From an uncultured Eubacteriales bacterium (lineage in GTDB: Bacteria; Bacillota; Clostridia; Lachnospirales; Lachnospiraceae): a stretch of DNA of 64,000 bases. The position numbers and the translations under genes were made by a program. Shown here piece after piece: positions 1 through 9,371 of this stretch (the first letter of the stretch is position 1; every line of letters begins with the position of its first letter). The notes beneath the pieces were generated by a model that had not been told where the DNA came from, searched no databases, and saw only the letters and a list, made by a program, of their open reading frames with translations. The DNA lies in contig CATOIK010000003.1 in the NCBI GenBank assembly GCA_951800645.1, positions 1-64,000 on the forward strand. Reading direction: 5' to 3'.

Positions 1-117
1 TTAAGGAAACTGAAATTTCCGTTTTTCTCGCCTTCTAGTATAGCATCTCGACTGCCGTCTCGATGGTTTTCTCGTCAAATGTCTGTTCGTGCAAGCACGA
101 CAGACACTTTCCTCGTT

Positions 118-146
118 ATTATACCATAAAACAGGGAAGACTGCAA
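118..146 (-). promoter_or_regulatory. Candidate sigma-A promoter (TTGCAG-N17-TATAAT) reading off the left edge of the window
   Basis: Minus-strand TATAAT at 118-123 and TTGCAG at 141-146, 17-bp spacer; downstream gene lies outside the window. Confidence 0.5.
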
Positions 147-165
147 AATATTTTCCAGTCTTCCC
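134..165 (-). terminator. Rho-independent terminator after the TrpXYZ-like ABC operon
   Basis: GGGAAGACTG / CAGTCTTCCC inverted repeat followed on minus strand by TGTTTTAT. Confidence 0.7.
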
Positions 166-190
166 GGTCTCATATGCCTGCCCGGACCCT

Positions 191-988
191 CTATTTTGCC
201 AGCATCATCCGGTCATTGGCAAACTCTCCGCCGCTGGCTTCCTCAAACTTATGAAGCAAGTCCTCCACAGTCAGATTCTTCTTTTCCTCGCCGGAAACAT
301 CGTAGATTACATTGCCCTCGTGCATCATGATCAGACGATTACCCAGTTGGATGGCGTCCTTCATATTGTGGGTAATCATCAGAGTAGTCAGCTTCTGCTC
401 ACTGACAATCTCCGCAGTCAGATCCAGCACCTTTCTGGCTGTTTTCGGGTCTAAAGCTGCCGTATGCTCGTCTAAAAGAAGCAGCTTCGGCCGCTGTAAA
501 GTAGCCATTAAAAGGGTCAGGGCCTGGCGCTGTCCGCCGGAAAGCAAACCTACTTTAGAAGTCATCCGGTCTTCCAGCCCCAATCCCAGCCGTTTCAGCC
601 AGGAACGGTACAAATCCCGCTCGCTGTTTTTAATCCCGGCCTTCAAAGTCCGGTGAGAGCCACGCCGCAGAGCCAGAGCCAGGTTTTCTTCAATTCCCAT
701 AGTAGCGGCTGTTCCAATCATAGGATCCTGGAACACCCGGCCCAAAAATGCCGCCCGCTTGTACTCCGGCAGCTTGGTTACATCTTTTCCGTCTATAATA
801 ATCTGTCCTTCATCTACAAGCCATACACCGGAAATGGCGTTCAGCAGGGTGGATTTTCCTGCGCCATTTCCGCCGATCACGGTCACAAAATCTCCGTCAT
901 ACAAATTCAGACTTAAGCCCTTTAAGGCCTGTTTCTGATTGACGGTACCTGGATTGAAGGTTTTGGAAATATTCTTGATTTCTAACAT
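191..988 (-). CDS. ABC transporter ATP-binding protein (TrpZ-like)
   Basis: Walker [18 protein letters not shown] signature, Walker B LLLLDEHTAALDP; adjacent permease and binding protein. Confidence 0.9.
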   Translation of the reverse strand: MLEIKNISKTFNPGTVNQKQALKGLSLNLYDGDFVTVIGGNGAGKSTLLNAISGVWLVDEGQIIIDGKDVTKLPEYKRAAFLGRVFQDPMIGTAATMGIEENLALALRRGSHRTLKAGIKNSERDLYRSWLKRLGLGLEDRMTSKVGLLSGGQRQALTLLMATLQRPKLLLLDEHTAALDPKTARKVLDLTAEIVSEQKLTTLMITHNMKDAIQLGNRLIMMHEGNVIYDVSGEEKKNLTVEDLLHKFEEASGGEFANDRMMLAK

Positions 989-994
989 GATCCC

Positions 995-1900
995 TTACCT
1001 CCTTTTCCTTACTTTGGTGAAATACCGGGATTTCCAGTAGGGAATCGCCAGGAAAACAGCTACCACTGCTGCGGAAAGAATCTTTAACAGATCGGTGTCG
1101 ATGCCTCTCCAGATAACCACCTGCAGCACCAGATAGTAAATGATGGAACCAATAGCTACCCCCAGCAGGCGGAATCCAAAGTTGTGGAAAATCTTTCCAA
1201 ACACAGCCTCTCCGATGATAACAGCCGCCAGACCGATTACAATAGCGCCCCGGCCCATATTTACATCTGCAAAGCCCTGGTACTGGCACAAAAGAGCGCC
1301 GGATAAAGCTACCAGGCCGTTGGAAATCATCAGGCCCAGCACCCGCGCAAAGTCGGTGTTGATGCCCTGGGCTCTGGCCATTTTATCATTGCAGCCGGTA
1401 GCCCGCAAAGAGCAGCCCAGCTCTGTTCCGAAAAACCAGTACAGCACCAGGATCAAAAGCACAATTCCAACTGCCACCACAAAAATGGTGTTTTTGTAAA
1501 AAGCCACATTGCGGATGTACCGCAGAGAAACCAGCAAATCGAACTTGTCTACATTGATGGCCTGGTTTGCCTTGCCCATAATCTTCAGGTTCACGGAATA
1601 CAGGCTTAACTGGGTCAGAATTCCAGAAAGAATGGCCGGAATCCCCATAAAGGTATGTAACAGGCCCGTTACCAGTCCAGTCAGCATACCGGCAGCCAGT
1701 GCGCCGGCCATGGAAACCCACACATTCTGTCCGGACAGCATCAGCATAATGCAGACTGCGCCGCCTGTTCCCAAAGAACCGTCTACCGTAAGGTCTGCAA
1801 AGTCCAGAATACGGTAGGTCAGATACACTCCAATAGCCATGATTCCCCAAATCAGGCCCTGGGCCACTGCACCGGGCAGGGCGTTCAGTAAACTTGCCAT
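995..1900 (-). CDS. ABC transporter permease (TrpY-like, branched-chain-type permease fold)
   Basis: Multi-TM protein between ATPase and substrate-binding protein genes. Confidence 0.88.
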   Translation of the reverse strand: MASLLNALPGAVAQGLIWGIMAIGVYLTYRILDFADLTVDGSLGTGGAVCIMLMLSGQNVWVSMAGALAAGMLTGLVTGLLHTFMGIPAILSGILTQLSLYSVNLKIMGKANQAINVDKFDLLVSLRYIRNVAFYKNTIFVVAVGIVLLILVLYWFFGTELGCSLRATGCNDKMARAQGINTDFARVLGLMISNGLVALSGALLCQYQGFADVNMGRGAIVIGLAAVIIGEAVFGKIFHNFGFRLLGVAIGSIIYYLVLQVVIWRGIDTDLLKILSAAVVAVFLAIPYWKSRYFTKVRKRR

Positions 1901-1989
1901 AACATTTATCTCCTTTTAAACCATGCTTTGCCCCGCCTGATGAAGCTTCCAGACGGGGCGCTTATATTCCTTAAGCAGGTATTATTATT

Positions 1990-3027
1990 TTATTCCTCAA
2001 TCGCCACATAGCCTTCCGGAACGGTTACGCCCAGAGCCTCGCATATAGCCGGGTTGTACTTCTTGGTAAACTGCGGTGCGTACTCAATGGGCATCTCAGA
2101 AACATCGGCCTCGCCGTTTAAAATTTTAACTGCCATTTTACCAGTCGCTACGCCCAGGTCGTAGTAGTTGATAGACAGGGCAGCTACGCCGCATCCTTTA
2201 CAGATTCCTTCCTCACCGGTAACAAGCGGAACTCCTGCCGGCTGGCAGATGTTGTTGATGATCTCTGTATTGGAAGCCGCCGTGTTGTCTGTAGGCACAT
2301 AGATAACATCGCAGGCGCCTGCCGCATTGGTAACGATGGTAGCCAGGTCGTTGGAATCTGAGAATGCGTAGTACTCACAGTTGTAACCCAGCTCCTCTAA
2401 AGCTGCCTTTACGGTATCTACCTGGTACTGAGAGTTAGCCTCTGCAGAGCAGTAAAGCAGACCTACATTTTTTGCTTCCGGGAACAGCTCATTTAACATG
2501 GCTGCCTGCTCGTCCAGGGGAGCCAGGTCTGAAGTACCGGAAATGTTGCCGCCGACGGTGCCGCTAAAGTCTTCAATTCCAAGAGCCACGCCGTACTCAG
2601 TAACGGAAGTGCCTAAGATCGGAATCTCACTGGTGCCTGCCTGAGCTGACTGTAAAGCTGCTGTAGCGTTAGCCAGAATTAAATCTACTTCGTTGGAAAC
2701 AAAGCTGTTGATAATGGTGGAACAGGTATTGGAATCACCCTGAGCGTTCTGCTCATCAAATACCACCTTATCTCCCAGTGCCTCAGTCAAGGCATCCTTA
2801 AAGCCCTGAGTAGCCGCATCCAATGCCTCATGCTGTACCAACTGGCAGATACCTACAGTAAAGGCTTCCTCTGACGCGCCCTTTGCAGCCTCACCGGTTG
2901 CTGCCGCTGTGGTTGCCTCTGCCGCCGGTGCACCGGTGGTCTCATTTGCGCTGCCTCCGCATGCTGCCAGGGAAAGGACCATGGCACTGCTCATTACTAA
3001 AGAAACGATACTCGCTGACTTTTTCAT
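1990..3027 (-). CDS. ABC transporter substrate-binding lipoprotein (TrpX-like, ABC_sub_bind family)
   Basis: Signal peptide with lipobox (LAAC) from internal start MKKSASIVSL; ORF extends to 3108 but a promoter at 3080-3108 supports the internal start. Confidence 0.88.
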   Translation of the reverse strand: MKKSASIVSLVMSSAMVLSLAACGGSANETTGAPAAEATTAAATGEAAKGASEEAFTVGICQLVQHEALDAATQGFKDALTEALGDKVVFDEQNAQGDSNTCSTIINSFVSNEVDLILANATAALQSAQAGTSEIPILGTSVTEYGVALGIEDFSGTVGGNISGTSDLAPLDEQAAMLNELFPEAKNVGLLYCSAEANSQYQVDTVKAALEELGYNCEYYAFSDSNDLATIVTNAAGACDVIYVPTDNTAASNTEIINNICQPAGVPLVTGEEGICKGCGVAALSINYYDLGVATGKMAVKILNGEADVSEMPIEYAPQFTKKYNPAICEALGVTVPEGYVAIEE

Positions 3028-3079
3028 AATATTCTCCCTTTTGTAAATAAATTTGTTGTCTCCTGCAACTACTGACGGT

Positions 3080-3108
3080 ATCATACCACTATATTTTGCC
3101 GCTGTCAA
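3080..3108 (-). promoter_or_regulatory. Sigma-A promoter for the TrpXYZ-like operon (TTGACA-N17-TATGAT)
   Basis: Minus strand TTGACA 3103-3108, TATGAT 3080-3085, 17-bp spacer. Confidence 0.75.
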
Positions 3109-3149
3109 CCTATATCGCTTTAAACCACTAAATTTTAAAGTAGTGAAGT

Positions 3150-3197
3150 GTTACTGTTCAGAACCAGACAAAATTCTGTTTGGCTCTGAACAGTAAC
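3150..3197 (-). terminator. Long hairpin downstream of the dipeptidase gene (likely terminator)
   Basis: GTTACTGTTCAGA...TCTGAACAGTAAC near-perfect inverted repeat between two co-directional genes; T-tract weak. Confidence 0.5.
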
Positions 3198-3202
3198 CAT
3201 CA

Positions 3203-4204
3203 TCACAACAGCTCTTTATATACCCGCAGCACATTTTTATGGAATACCGCTTCAATCTCCCCGGTAGTAAAGCCCTGGGCTGCCATCTCGTCTGCCAGCA
3301 TCTGCATACCAGAGCAGTCCTTCATTTCCACGATACTGGTAATACCGTCAAAGTCAGAACCAAGGCCGATAACCTCGATTCCGCCTACCTGCTTCATGTG
3401 TTTCATATGGGCCACCATATCCCGGCAGTAGCTGTTTTCCGGCTTTCCAACGCCGTAATCTCCGTCCCGCAAAAACAGGGCGCAGAAATTGATGCCTGCC
3501 ACGCCGCCACGCTCAGAAAGGGTTTTTATCATCTCATCTGTCAGATTCCGGGGATGGGAAGCCAGGGCTCTGGCATTGGAATGGCTGGCTACAAATGGCT
3601 TTCTGGTGTAGCGGAACACATCCCAGATACCGGCATCGTTTAAATGAGAAATGTCGATAATCATGCCCAGCCGTTCCATCTCCTCCACAAACTGGATTCC
3701 CCTCTCTGTCAGGCCATTTTCTGTATCCGGCAGGCTGATGGGCGGACGGTCCTCTCCCTGGGAAATCCGCTTGTTGGGAAAGCCCAGCTCATTTTGGAAG
3801 TTCCAGGTCAGGGTCATCATCCTGGCGCCAAGCCGGTAGAAATCCCGCAGATAGGAAAGCTCTCCCTGGCAGATGCCTCCCTCCTCCAAGGTCAGCATAG
3901 CCGACATCCGGCCCTCCTTCCGGTTTTTCTCAATATCCTCCCAGGACCGGACAATGCCGATTTTATCCTGGTGAGCTTCCAGCTCTGTAAAAAATAGATC
4001 CGCCAGCTGCATGGCATACTCAAAGGGACGCTCTGTCTGCCCCAAATGGGCAAACAGAGCAAAATTCTGTATCAGATAATCTCCACGCTCCATTTTCTGT
4101 AAATCCATGTGAAGGGTATTTTCCAGGATAGAGGCTGTCCCTCCGTTCATACGGCTGTTATAAAGCTCCCAGATGGTATCGCAGTGCATGTCAGCTACTT
4201 TCAT
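3203..4204 (-). CDS. Membrane dipeptidase, peptidase family M19
   Basis: MKVADMHCDTIWELY N-terminus, DISHLND, SHSNAR, GSDFDG motifs of M19. Confidence 0.9.
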   Translation of the reverse strand: MKVADMHCDTIWELYNSRMNGGTASILENTLHMDLQKMERGDYLIQNFALFAHLGQTERPFEYAMQLADLFFTELEAHQDKIGIVRSWEDIEKNRKEGRMSAMLTLEEGGICQGELSYLRDFYRLGARMMTLTWNFQNELGFPNKRISQGEDRPPISLPDTENGLTERGIQFVEEMERLGMIIDISHLNDAGIWDVFRYTRKPFVASHSNARALASHPRNLTDEMIKTLSERGGVAGINFCALFLRDGDYGVGKPENSYCRDMVAHMKHMKQVGGIEVIGLGSDFDGITSIVEMKDCSGMQMLADEMAAQGFTTGEIEAVFHKNVLRVYKELL

Positions 4205-4262
4205 TCTTTCCTCCCTGTGTATCCGGTATATCAATTTATCCGTTCAGTATATGCCGGGACTT

Positions 4263-4862
4263 CTACAGACTTTCTTCCGGGTTTATCATGCGCTCGATCA
4301 GAGACCAGATTTCGTCCCGTCCCTGCTTGGTCTCTGCAGAGAAGGGTATCAGAATGTCTTCTTTTTCCATGCCCAGGCCAGTCCGCAGCATCTTCACATG
4401 CTTCTGCACCTGGCTGCGCTTAATCTTGTCCAGCTTGGTAGCGATGATAATCGGATGATAGCCGCCTGCCACAATCCAGTCGTACATCAGCCGGTCATTA
4501 TCCGACGGCTCATGACGAATATCAATTAAGAGGAATACGCCCTTTAATACAGCAGATTTTTTTAAATACCGCTCAATCATCTTGCCCCACTTTGCCTTTA
4601 CTTCCACAGAAACCTTGGCGTAGCCGTAGCCCGGCAGGTCTACAAAGTACAGGCTGTCGTTGACATTATAAAAGTTGATGGTCTGGGTCTTTCCTGGCTG
4701 GGATGAGGTTCTGGCCAGAGCCTTGCGGTTCAACAGGCCGTTGATCAGGGAAGATTTTCCCACATTAGACTTACCTGCAAAGGCAAACTCCGGCAAACAG
4801 TTTTCCGGCAGGGTGCTGGTAATTCCGCAGACTGTCTCCAGCTCCGCTTTCTTGATAATCAT
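4263..4862 (-). CDS. engB: Ribosome biogenesis GTP-binding protein YihA/YsxC (EngB)
   Basis: GKSNVGKSSLIN, DLPGYGYAKV, TKLDK motifs; located next to lon. Confidence 0.95.
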   Translation of the reverse strand: MIIKKAELETVCGITSTLPENCLPEFAFAGKSNVGKSSLINGLLNRKALARTSSQPGKTQTINFYNVNDSLYFVDLPGYGYAKVSVEVKAKWGKMIERYLKKSAVLKGVFLLIDIRHEPSDNDRLMYDWIVAGGYHPIIIATKLDKIKRSQVQKHVKMLRTGLGMEKEDILIPFSAETKQGRDEIWSLIERMINPEESL

Positions 4863-4877
4863 CCTGTTCCTCCTTTT

Positions 4878-7187
4878 CTACACCAGTGCCTCACTCAGCA
4901 CATCTTCCATATACTTTACAAATACAATTTCCAGGCCGCCCTTGATTTCCTTGGACAGTTCTGCAATATCCGCCCGGTTTTTATCCGGCACTAAAACCTT
5001 CTTCATATGGGCCATCTTGGCTGCCAGGATTTTCTCCTTCAGGCCGCCGATAGGCAGTACCCGGCCACGCAGGGTAATCTCTCCGGTCATAGCCACCGCA
5101 GCGGATACCTTCCGTCCGGTTACTGCAGACACCATTGCTGTTGCCATGGTAATGCCGGCAGAGGGACCGTCTTTGGGCACTGCTCCCTCCGGAATGTGGA
5201 TATGAATATCATGCTTTTCAAAGTAATCGTCTGCCACCTGATACTCCGGCACAATGGAGCGGACAAAGGTAAGGGCAGTCTGGGCCGATTCCTTCATTAC
5301 ATCTCCCATCTGTCCCGTCAGCTTCAGCTCTCCTTTTCCAGGCATTACATTGACCTCAATCTGCAGCGTATCGCCGCCTACGCTGGTCCAGGCCAGTCCC
5401 CGGACGATACCTACCTGGTCTTCTTCATTAGCATCCTCAAAGGTAATCTTCTCTTTTCCCAGATACTTTTCCAGATTGCTCTCCGTTATCCGAATAGTCT
5501 TTTTCTTGTTTTCCAGCACCTCTCTGGCTGCTTTCCGGCAGATGTCCCCAATACGCCGCTCTAAATTCCGAACGCCGGCCTCTCTGGTATAATTATGGAT
5601 AATCTTTTTCACTGCCCCATCAGAAATAGTCAGACGCTCCTTCTTCAGGCCATTTTTCTCCATCTGCTTTCCAATCAGATAGTTCCGTGCAATATGGAAT
5701 TTTTCATTCTCTGTATAGCTGCTGACCTCTATCACTTCCATACGGTCTAATAAAGGTCCCGGAATGGTCTGGGTGGTATTGGCAGTAGCAATAAACAGCA
5801 CGCTTGAAAGGTCGATGGGAACCTCCACATAGTGATCCCGGAACTTCACATTCTGCTCTCCGTCCAGCACCTCCAACAGGGCAGAGGAGGTGTCACCTTT
5901 ATAATCGCTGCTTACCTTGTCAATCTCATCCAAAAGCATCAGGGGATTAGCCACTCCCGCCTGTCTCAGTCCGTCTACCAGACGGCCCGGCATAGCGCCT
6001 ACATAGGTTTTCCGATGCCCCCGGATTTCTGCCTCATCCCGGATGCCGCCTAAGCTGATGCGGACATACTTTTTCCCCAGGGCTTTGGCTACAGACCTGG
6101 CGATAGAGGTTTTTCCTGTTCCAGGCGGGCCAACCAGACAGATGATAGGACCGTTTGCCTTTTTTGTCAGCACCCGCACTGCCAGATACTCCAGTACCCT
6201 TTCTTTCACCTTCTCCAAGCCGTAATGATCTTCCTCCAGGATTTCTTCAGCGTGCCTTAAATCGTTGTTGTCTCTGGACATTTTCTGCCAGGGAAGCTCT
6301 AGAAGCGTCTCTATGTAGGTGCGAAGTACATTGGCCTCCTGGCTTCCTCCCGGCATTCCCTTAAACCGGTCAATCTCCTTTTTCAGCTTCTCCCTCACCT
6401 CAGGATCCGCCTTCAAGGACTTTAACCTTGTCTCGTACTCGTCCGCCTCAGAAAGGGAATCCTCTCCCAGTTCTTCCCGGATAATCTTCATCTGTTCCCG
6501 CAGAATGTACTCCTTTTGATTCTGGTCGATGCTTGCCTTAACCCGCTCCTGTAATTCTCTGCGAATCTGGGAAATCTGGATCTCATCTACCAGATTGGAT
6601 ACAATCGCCTCATACTGGCTGGCTGCGTCTCCTGCCTCTAAATACTCCTGGCGCACCACATAGTCCCAGGGCAGCTCGCTGGCCATCTGAAGCATCAGAC
6701 GCTCTAAGCTGGTCTGCCTTAACAGCCCCGGAAGCACCTCCTTGGCAAACTTGGGGTGCTGACGCCCATACTCCTCCGCTTTCTCTTTCAGCACCCGGGC
6801 CATAGCCTCTGCTGTCACATATTCCAGATCAGAATCTGATACCGGCGCTTCCGCCACCTCTCCGATAAGGGCCGGCTCCATGCTGTCAAACATGAGAAGT
6901 TCCGCCCGAACCAGACCTTCTACCATCAGCCGAACAATACCTCCCGGCATCTTTACCAACTGTTTTACCTGGACAATGGTTCCGATGTGATACATCTGGC
7001 TCATATCCGGGTCCTGGTCTTCCGGATCCCGCTGGGTAAACAAAGCCACCCGCTGGTCTGTTACCATGGCCTTCTCCACTGCTGCAATGGATTTCACCCG
7101 GCTGATGTCAAAGCTGACACTCATCCCCGGCAAAACTGCCAGCCCGCGCAGGGCAATCACCGGCATGGTCATCACTGTATTTTCCAT
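4878..7187 (-). CDS. lon: Endopeptidase La (Lon ATP-dependent protease)
   Basis: GPPGTGKTS Walker A, PKDGPSAGITMATA catalytic Ser motif, full length 769 aa. Confidence 0.97.
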   Translation of the reverse strand: MENTVMTMPVIALRGLAVLPGMSVSFDISRVKSIAAVEKAMVTDQRVALFTQRDPEDQDPDMSQMYHIGTIVQVKQLVKMPGGIVRLMVEGLVRAELLMFDSMEPALIGEVAEAPVSDSDLEYVTAEAMARVLKEKAEEYGRQHPKFAKEVLPGLLRQTSLERLMLQMASELPWDYVVRQEYLEAGDAASQYEAIVSNLVDEIQISQIRRELQERVKASIDQNQKEYILREQMKIIREELGEDSLSEADEYETRLKSLKADPEVREKLKKEIDRFKGMPGGSQEANVLRTYIETLLELPWQKMSRDNNDLRHAEEILEEDHYGLEKVKERVLEYLAVRVLTKKANGPIICLVGPPGTGKTSIARSVAKALGKKYVRISLGGIRDEAEIRGHRKTYVGAMPGRLVDGLRQAGVANPLMLLDEIDKVSSDYKGDTSSALLEVLDGEQNVKFRDHYVEVPIDLSSVLFIATANTTQTIPGPLLDRMEVIEVSSYTENEKFHIARNYLIGKQMEKNGLKKERLTISDGAVKKIIHNYTREAGVRNLERRIGDICRKAAREVLENKKKTIRITESNLEKYLGKEKITFEDANEEDQVGIVRGLAWTSVGGDTLQIEVNVMPGKGELKLTGQMGDVMKESAQTALTFVRSIVPEYQVADDYFEKHDIHIHIPEGAVPKDGPSAGITMATAMVSAVTGRKVSAAVAMTGEITLRGRVLPIGGLKEKILAAKMAHMKKVLVPDKNRADIAELSKEIKGGLEIVFVKYMEDVLSEALV

Positions 7188-7215
7188 ATTCGTTCTCCTT
7201 ATTATTATATAAAGA

Positions 7216-7300
7216 GGGGATGCTGCAAACTGAAGCGCAGCATCTTTCTGCCATCACATGGATGCAGGAAAATGCATAGCTTCAGTTATACAGCATCCCC
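7216..7300 (-). terminator. Extended hairpin between clpX and lon (terminator/attenuator candidate)
   Basis: GGGGATGCTG(7216-7225)/CAGCATCCCC(7291-7300) plus ACTGAAGC(7229-7236)/GCTTCAGT(7279-7286). Confidence 0.5.
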
Positions 7301-7314
7301 CTCCGCTGCTTCGT

Positions 7315-8613
7315 CTAAGCAATCTCTCCCGGACGATCCTTCTTCAGTCTCTGGGTAAGTCTTCCTCGCGGCACTGCCGTATCACGGTACACCAACTCCG
7401 GCTCTCCGGTTTTGTTTACTGCGTCTTCCGTAATGGTGCAGATTCCCACATTGCTGTCAGAAGGAATCTCGTACATCACATCCATCATGGCAGACTCTAA
7501 GATAGAGCGAAGCCCTCTTGCGCCGGTCTTACGCGCTACAGCCTGGCGGGCCACTGCCCGCAATGCCTCCGGTGTAAACTCCAGCTTTACATCGTCTAAC
7601 TCAAACAGCTTCTGATACTGCTTAATCAGTGCGTTCTTCGGCTCAGAAAGAATCCGGATCAAGGAAGCTTCATCCAAAAGCTCTAAAGAAACCGTTACCG
7701 GCACACGGCCGATAAACTCCGGAATCAGGCCGAATTTTACCAGATCCTGAGGCTCCGCCTGTTTCAGCAGCTTATCAATATCCGCCTTACTCTTATCTAC
7801 CACATCTGCATTAAAGCCGATGGAACCTACATTCAGACGATTCTCTACAATCCGCTCCAGGCCGTCAAAGGCACCGCCGCAGATAAAGAGAATGTTGGTG
7901 GTGTCAATCTGCAGAAGCTCCTGATGGGGATGCTTTCTGCCGCCCTGAGGCGGAACGCTGGCAACCGTTCCCTCTAAAATCTTCAGAAGCGCCTGCTGCA
8001 CGCCTTCCCCGGATACATCTCTGGTAATGGACACATTCTCAGACTTTTTGGTGATTTTATCAATTTCATCAATATAGATAATGCCGTATTCTGCCCGGTT
8101 AATATCATAGTCTGCAGCCTGGATCAGCTTCAGAAGGATGTTCTCCACATCCTCGCCTACATAGCCGGCCTCTGTTAAGGCGGTGGCATCTGCAATGGCA
8201 AACGGTACATTCAGCACTTTCGCCAGGGTCTGTGCCAGATAAGTCTTTCCGGAACCGGTGGGGCCCAACAACAGGATATTACTCTTCTGTACCTCCACAT
8301 CCATATCCTTAGTGGAAGTAATTCTCTTGTAATGATTGTATACAGCCACGGAAAGGGCTTTCTTTGCGTCATCCTGGCCAATTACATAATCATCCAAAAA
8401 AGCCTTGATTTCCTTGGGTTTTAACAGGTTGATGCTGGCCAAATCCAGCTCTGCCTCTCCCTCCAGCTCCTCTTCCAGAATCTCTGCGCATACATCGATG
8501 CACTCGTCACAGATATAAACATTATTGGAACCGGCAGAAATCAGCTTTCTTACCTGTTCCTGGGTTTTTCCGCAGAAGGAGCATCTGACTCTGTCCTCTG
8601 GTCTGTTAGCCAT
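7315..8613 (-). CDS. clpX: ATP-dependent Clp protease ATP-binding subunit ClpX
   Basis: N-terminal C4 zinc finger (CSFCGK...CDEC), GPTGSGKT, full-length 432 aa. Confidence 0.97.
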   Translation of the reverse strand: MANRPEDRVRCSFCGKTQEQVRKLISAGSNNVYICDECIDVCAEILEEELEGEAELDLASINLLKPKEIKAFLDDYVIGQDDAKKALSVAVYNHYKRITSTKDMDVEVQKSNILLLGPTGSGKTYLAQTLAKVLNVPFAIADATALTEAGYVGEDVENILLKLIQAADYDINRAEYGIIYIDEIDKITKKSENVSITRDVSGEGVQQALLKILEGTVASVPPQGGRKHPHQELLQIDTTNILFICGGAFDGLERIVENRLNVGSIGFNADVVDKSKADIDKLLKQAEPQDLVKFGLIPEFIGRVPVTVSLELLDEASLIRILSEPKNALIKQYQKLFELDDVKLEFTPEALRAVARQAVARKTGARGLRSILESAMMDVMYEIPSDSNVGICTITEDAVNKTGEPELVYRDTAVPRGRLTQRLKKDRPGEIA

Positions 8614-8654
8614 AGTTGCTGCACCTCATTCTTTCTAAGTTATGTCGAAACTGG

Positions 8655-9236
8655 TTAGTGTTTATCAATAACCCGGTCAATTAAGCCGTACTGCATAGCC
8701 TCCTGGGCGGTCATGTAGTTGTCCCGCTCGGTATCGCGGCAGATTACCTCGTAAGGCTGTCCTGTGTTGGCAGCCAGAATCTCGTTTAATTTCTTCTTGG
8801 TCTGCAGGATTTTCTCTGCCACAATCTGAATTTCCGTAGCCTGGCCCTGAGCACCGCCGGAGGGCTGGTGAATCATAACCTCGGCGTTAGGCAGGGCAAA
8901 CCGCTTGCCCTTTGCGCCGCCTGCCAGCAAAAAAGCGCCCATGCTGGCTGCCATGCCGATGCACACGGTAGAAACATCACACTTGATGTAGTTCATGGTA
9001 TCATAAATTGCCATGCCGGCTGTTACGGAACCGCCGGGGCTGTTAATGTATAAGTTAATATCCTTGCCTGGGTCCTCAGACTCCAGAAACAGAAGCTGGG
9101 CCACAATCAGGCTGGCAGATACATCTGTTACTTCTTCTCCAAGGAAAATAATTCTCTCTTTTAATAAACGGGAATAAATATCGTAAGACCGTTCTCCTCT
9201 GCTGGTTGACTCAATCACATAAGGTACTAATGCCAT
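8655..9236 (-). CDS. clpP: ATP-dependent Clp protease proteolytic subunit ClpP
   Basis: MALVPYVIE start; [11 protein letters not shown] and MIHQPSGG catalytic motifs; upstream of clpX. Confidence 0.96.
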   Translation of the reverse strand: MALVPYVIESTSRGERSYDIYSRLLKERIIFLGEEVTDVSASLIVAQLLFLESEDPGKDINLYINSPGGSVTAGMAIYDTMNYIKCDVSTVCIGMAASMGAFLLAGGAKGKRFALPNAEVMIHQPSGGAQGQATEIQIVAEKILQTKKKLNEILAANTGQPYEVICRDTERDNYMTAQEAMQYGLIDRVIDKH

Positions 9237-9318
9237 GGTCAAATCCTCCTGTCTCAGCATATCGGTTATATTACCGATCAATCCATCTATGCACATTCTG
9301 CATATTTTAACAAACGCA

Positions 9319-9340
9319 GGTTCCCGGCGAACCGGGAACC
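9319..9340 (-). terminator. Terminator/hairpin between tig and clpP
   Basis: GGTTCCCGG cgaa CCGGGAACC perfect 9-bp stem. Confidence 0.6.
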
Positions 9341-9371
9341 CACATCCTCTATATTTCTTACATGCTTTCGC

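Noticed and set aside
1-115. Possible leader peptide ending ...TFDEKTIETAVEMLY* on the minus strand
   Set aside because: No convincing start codon/RBS pair within the window and no context
897-1289. 130-aa minus-strand ORF overlapping the TrpY/TrpZ genes
   Set aside because: Out-of-frame overlap with two well-supported ABC genes; no recognisable product
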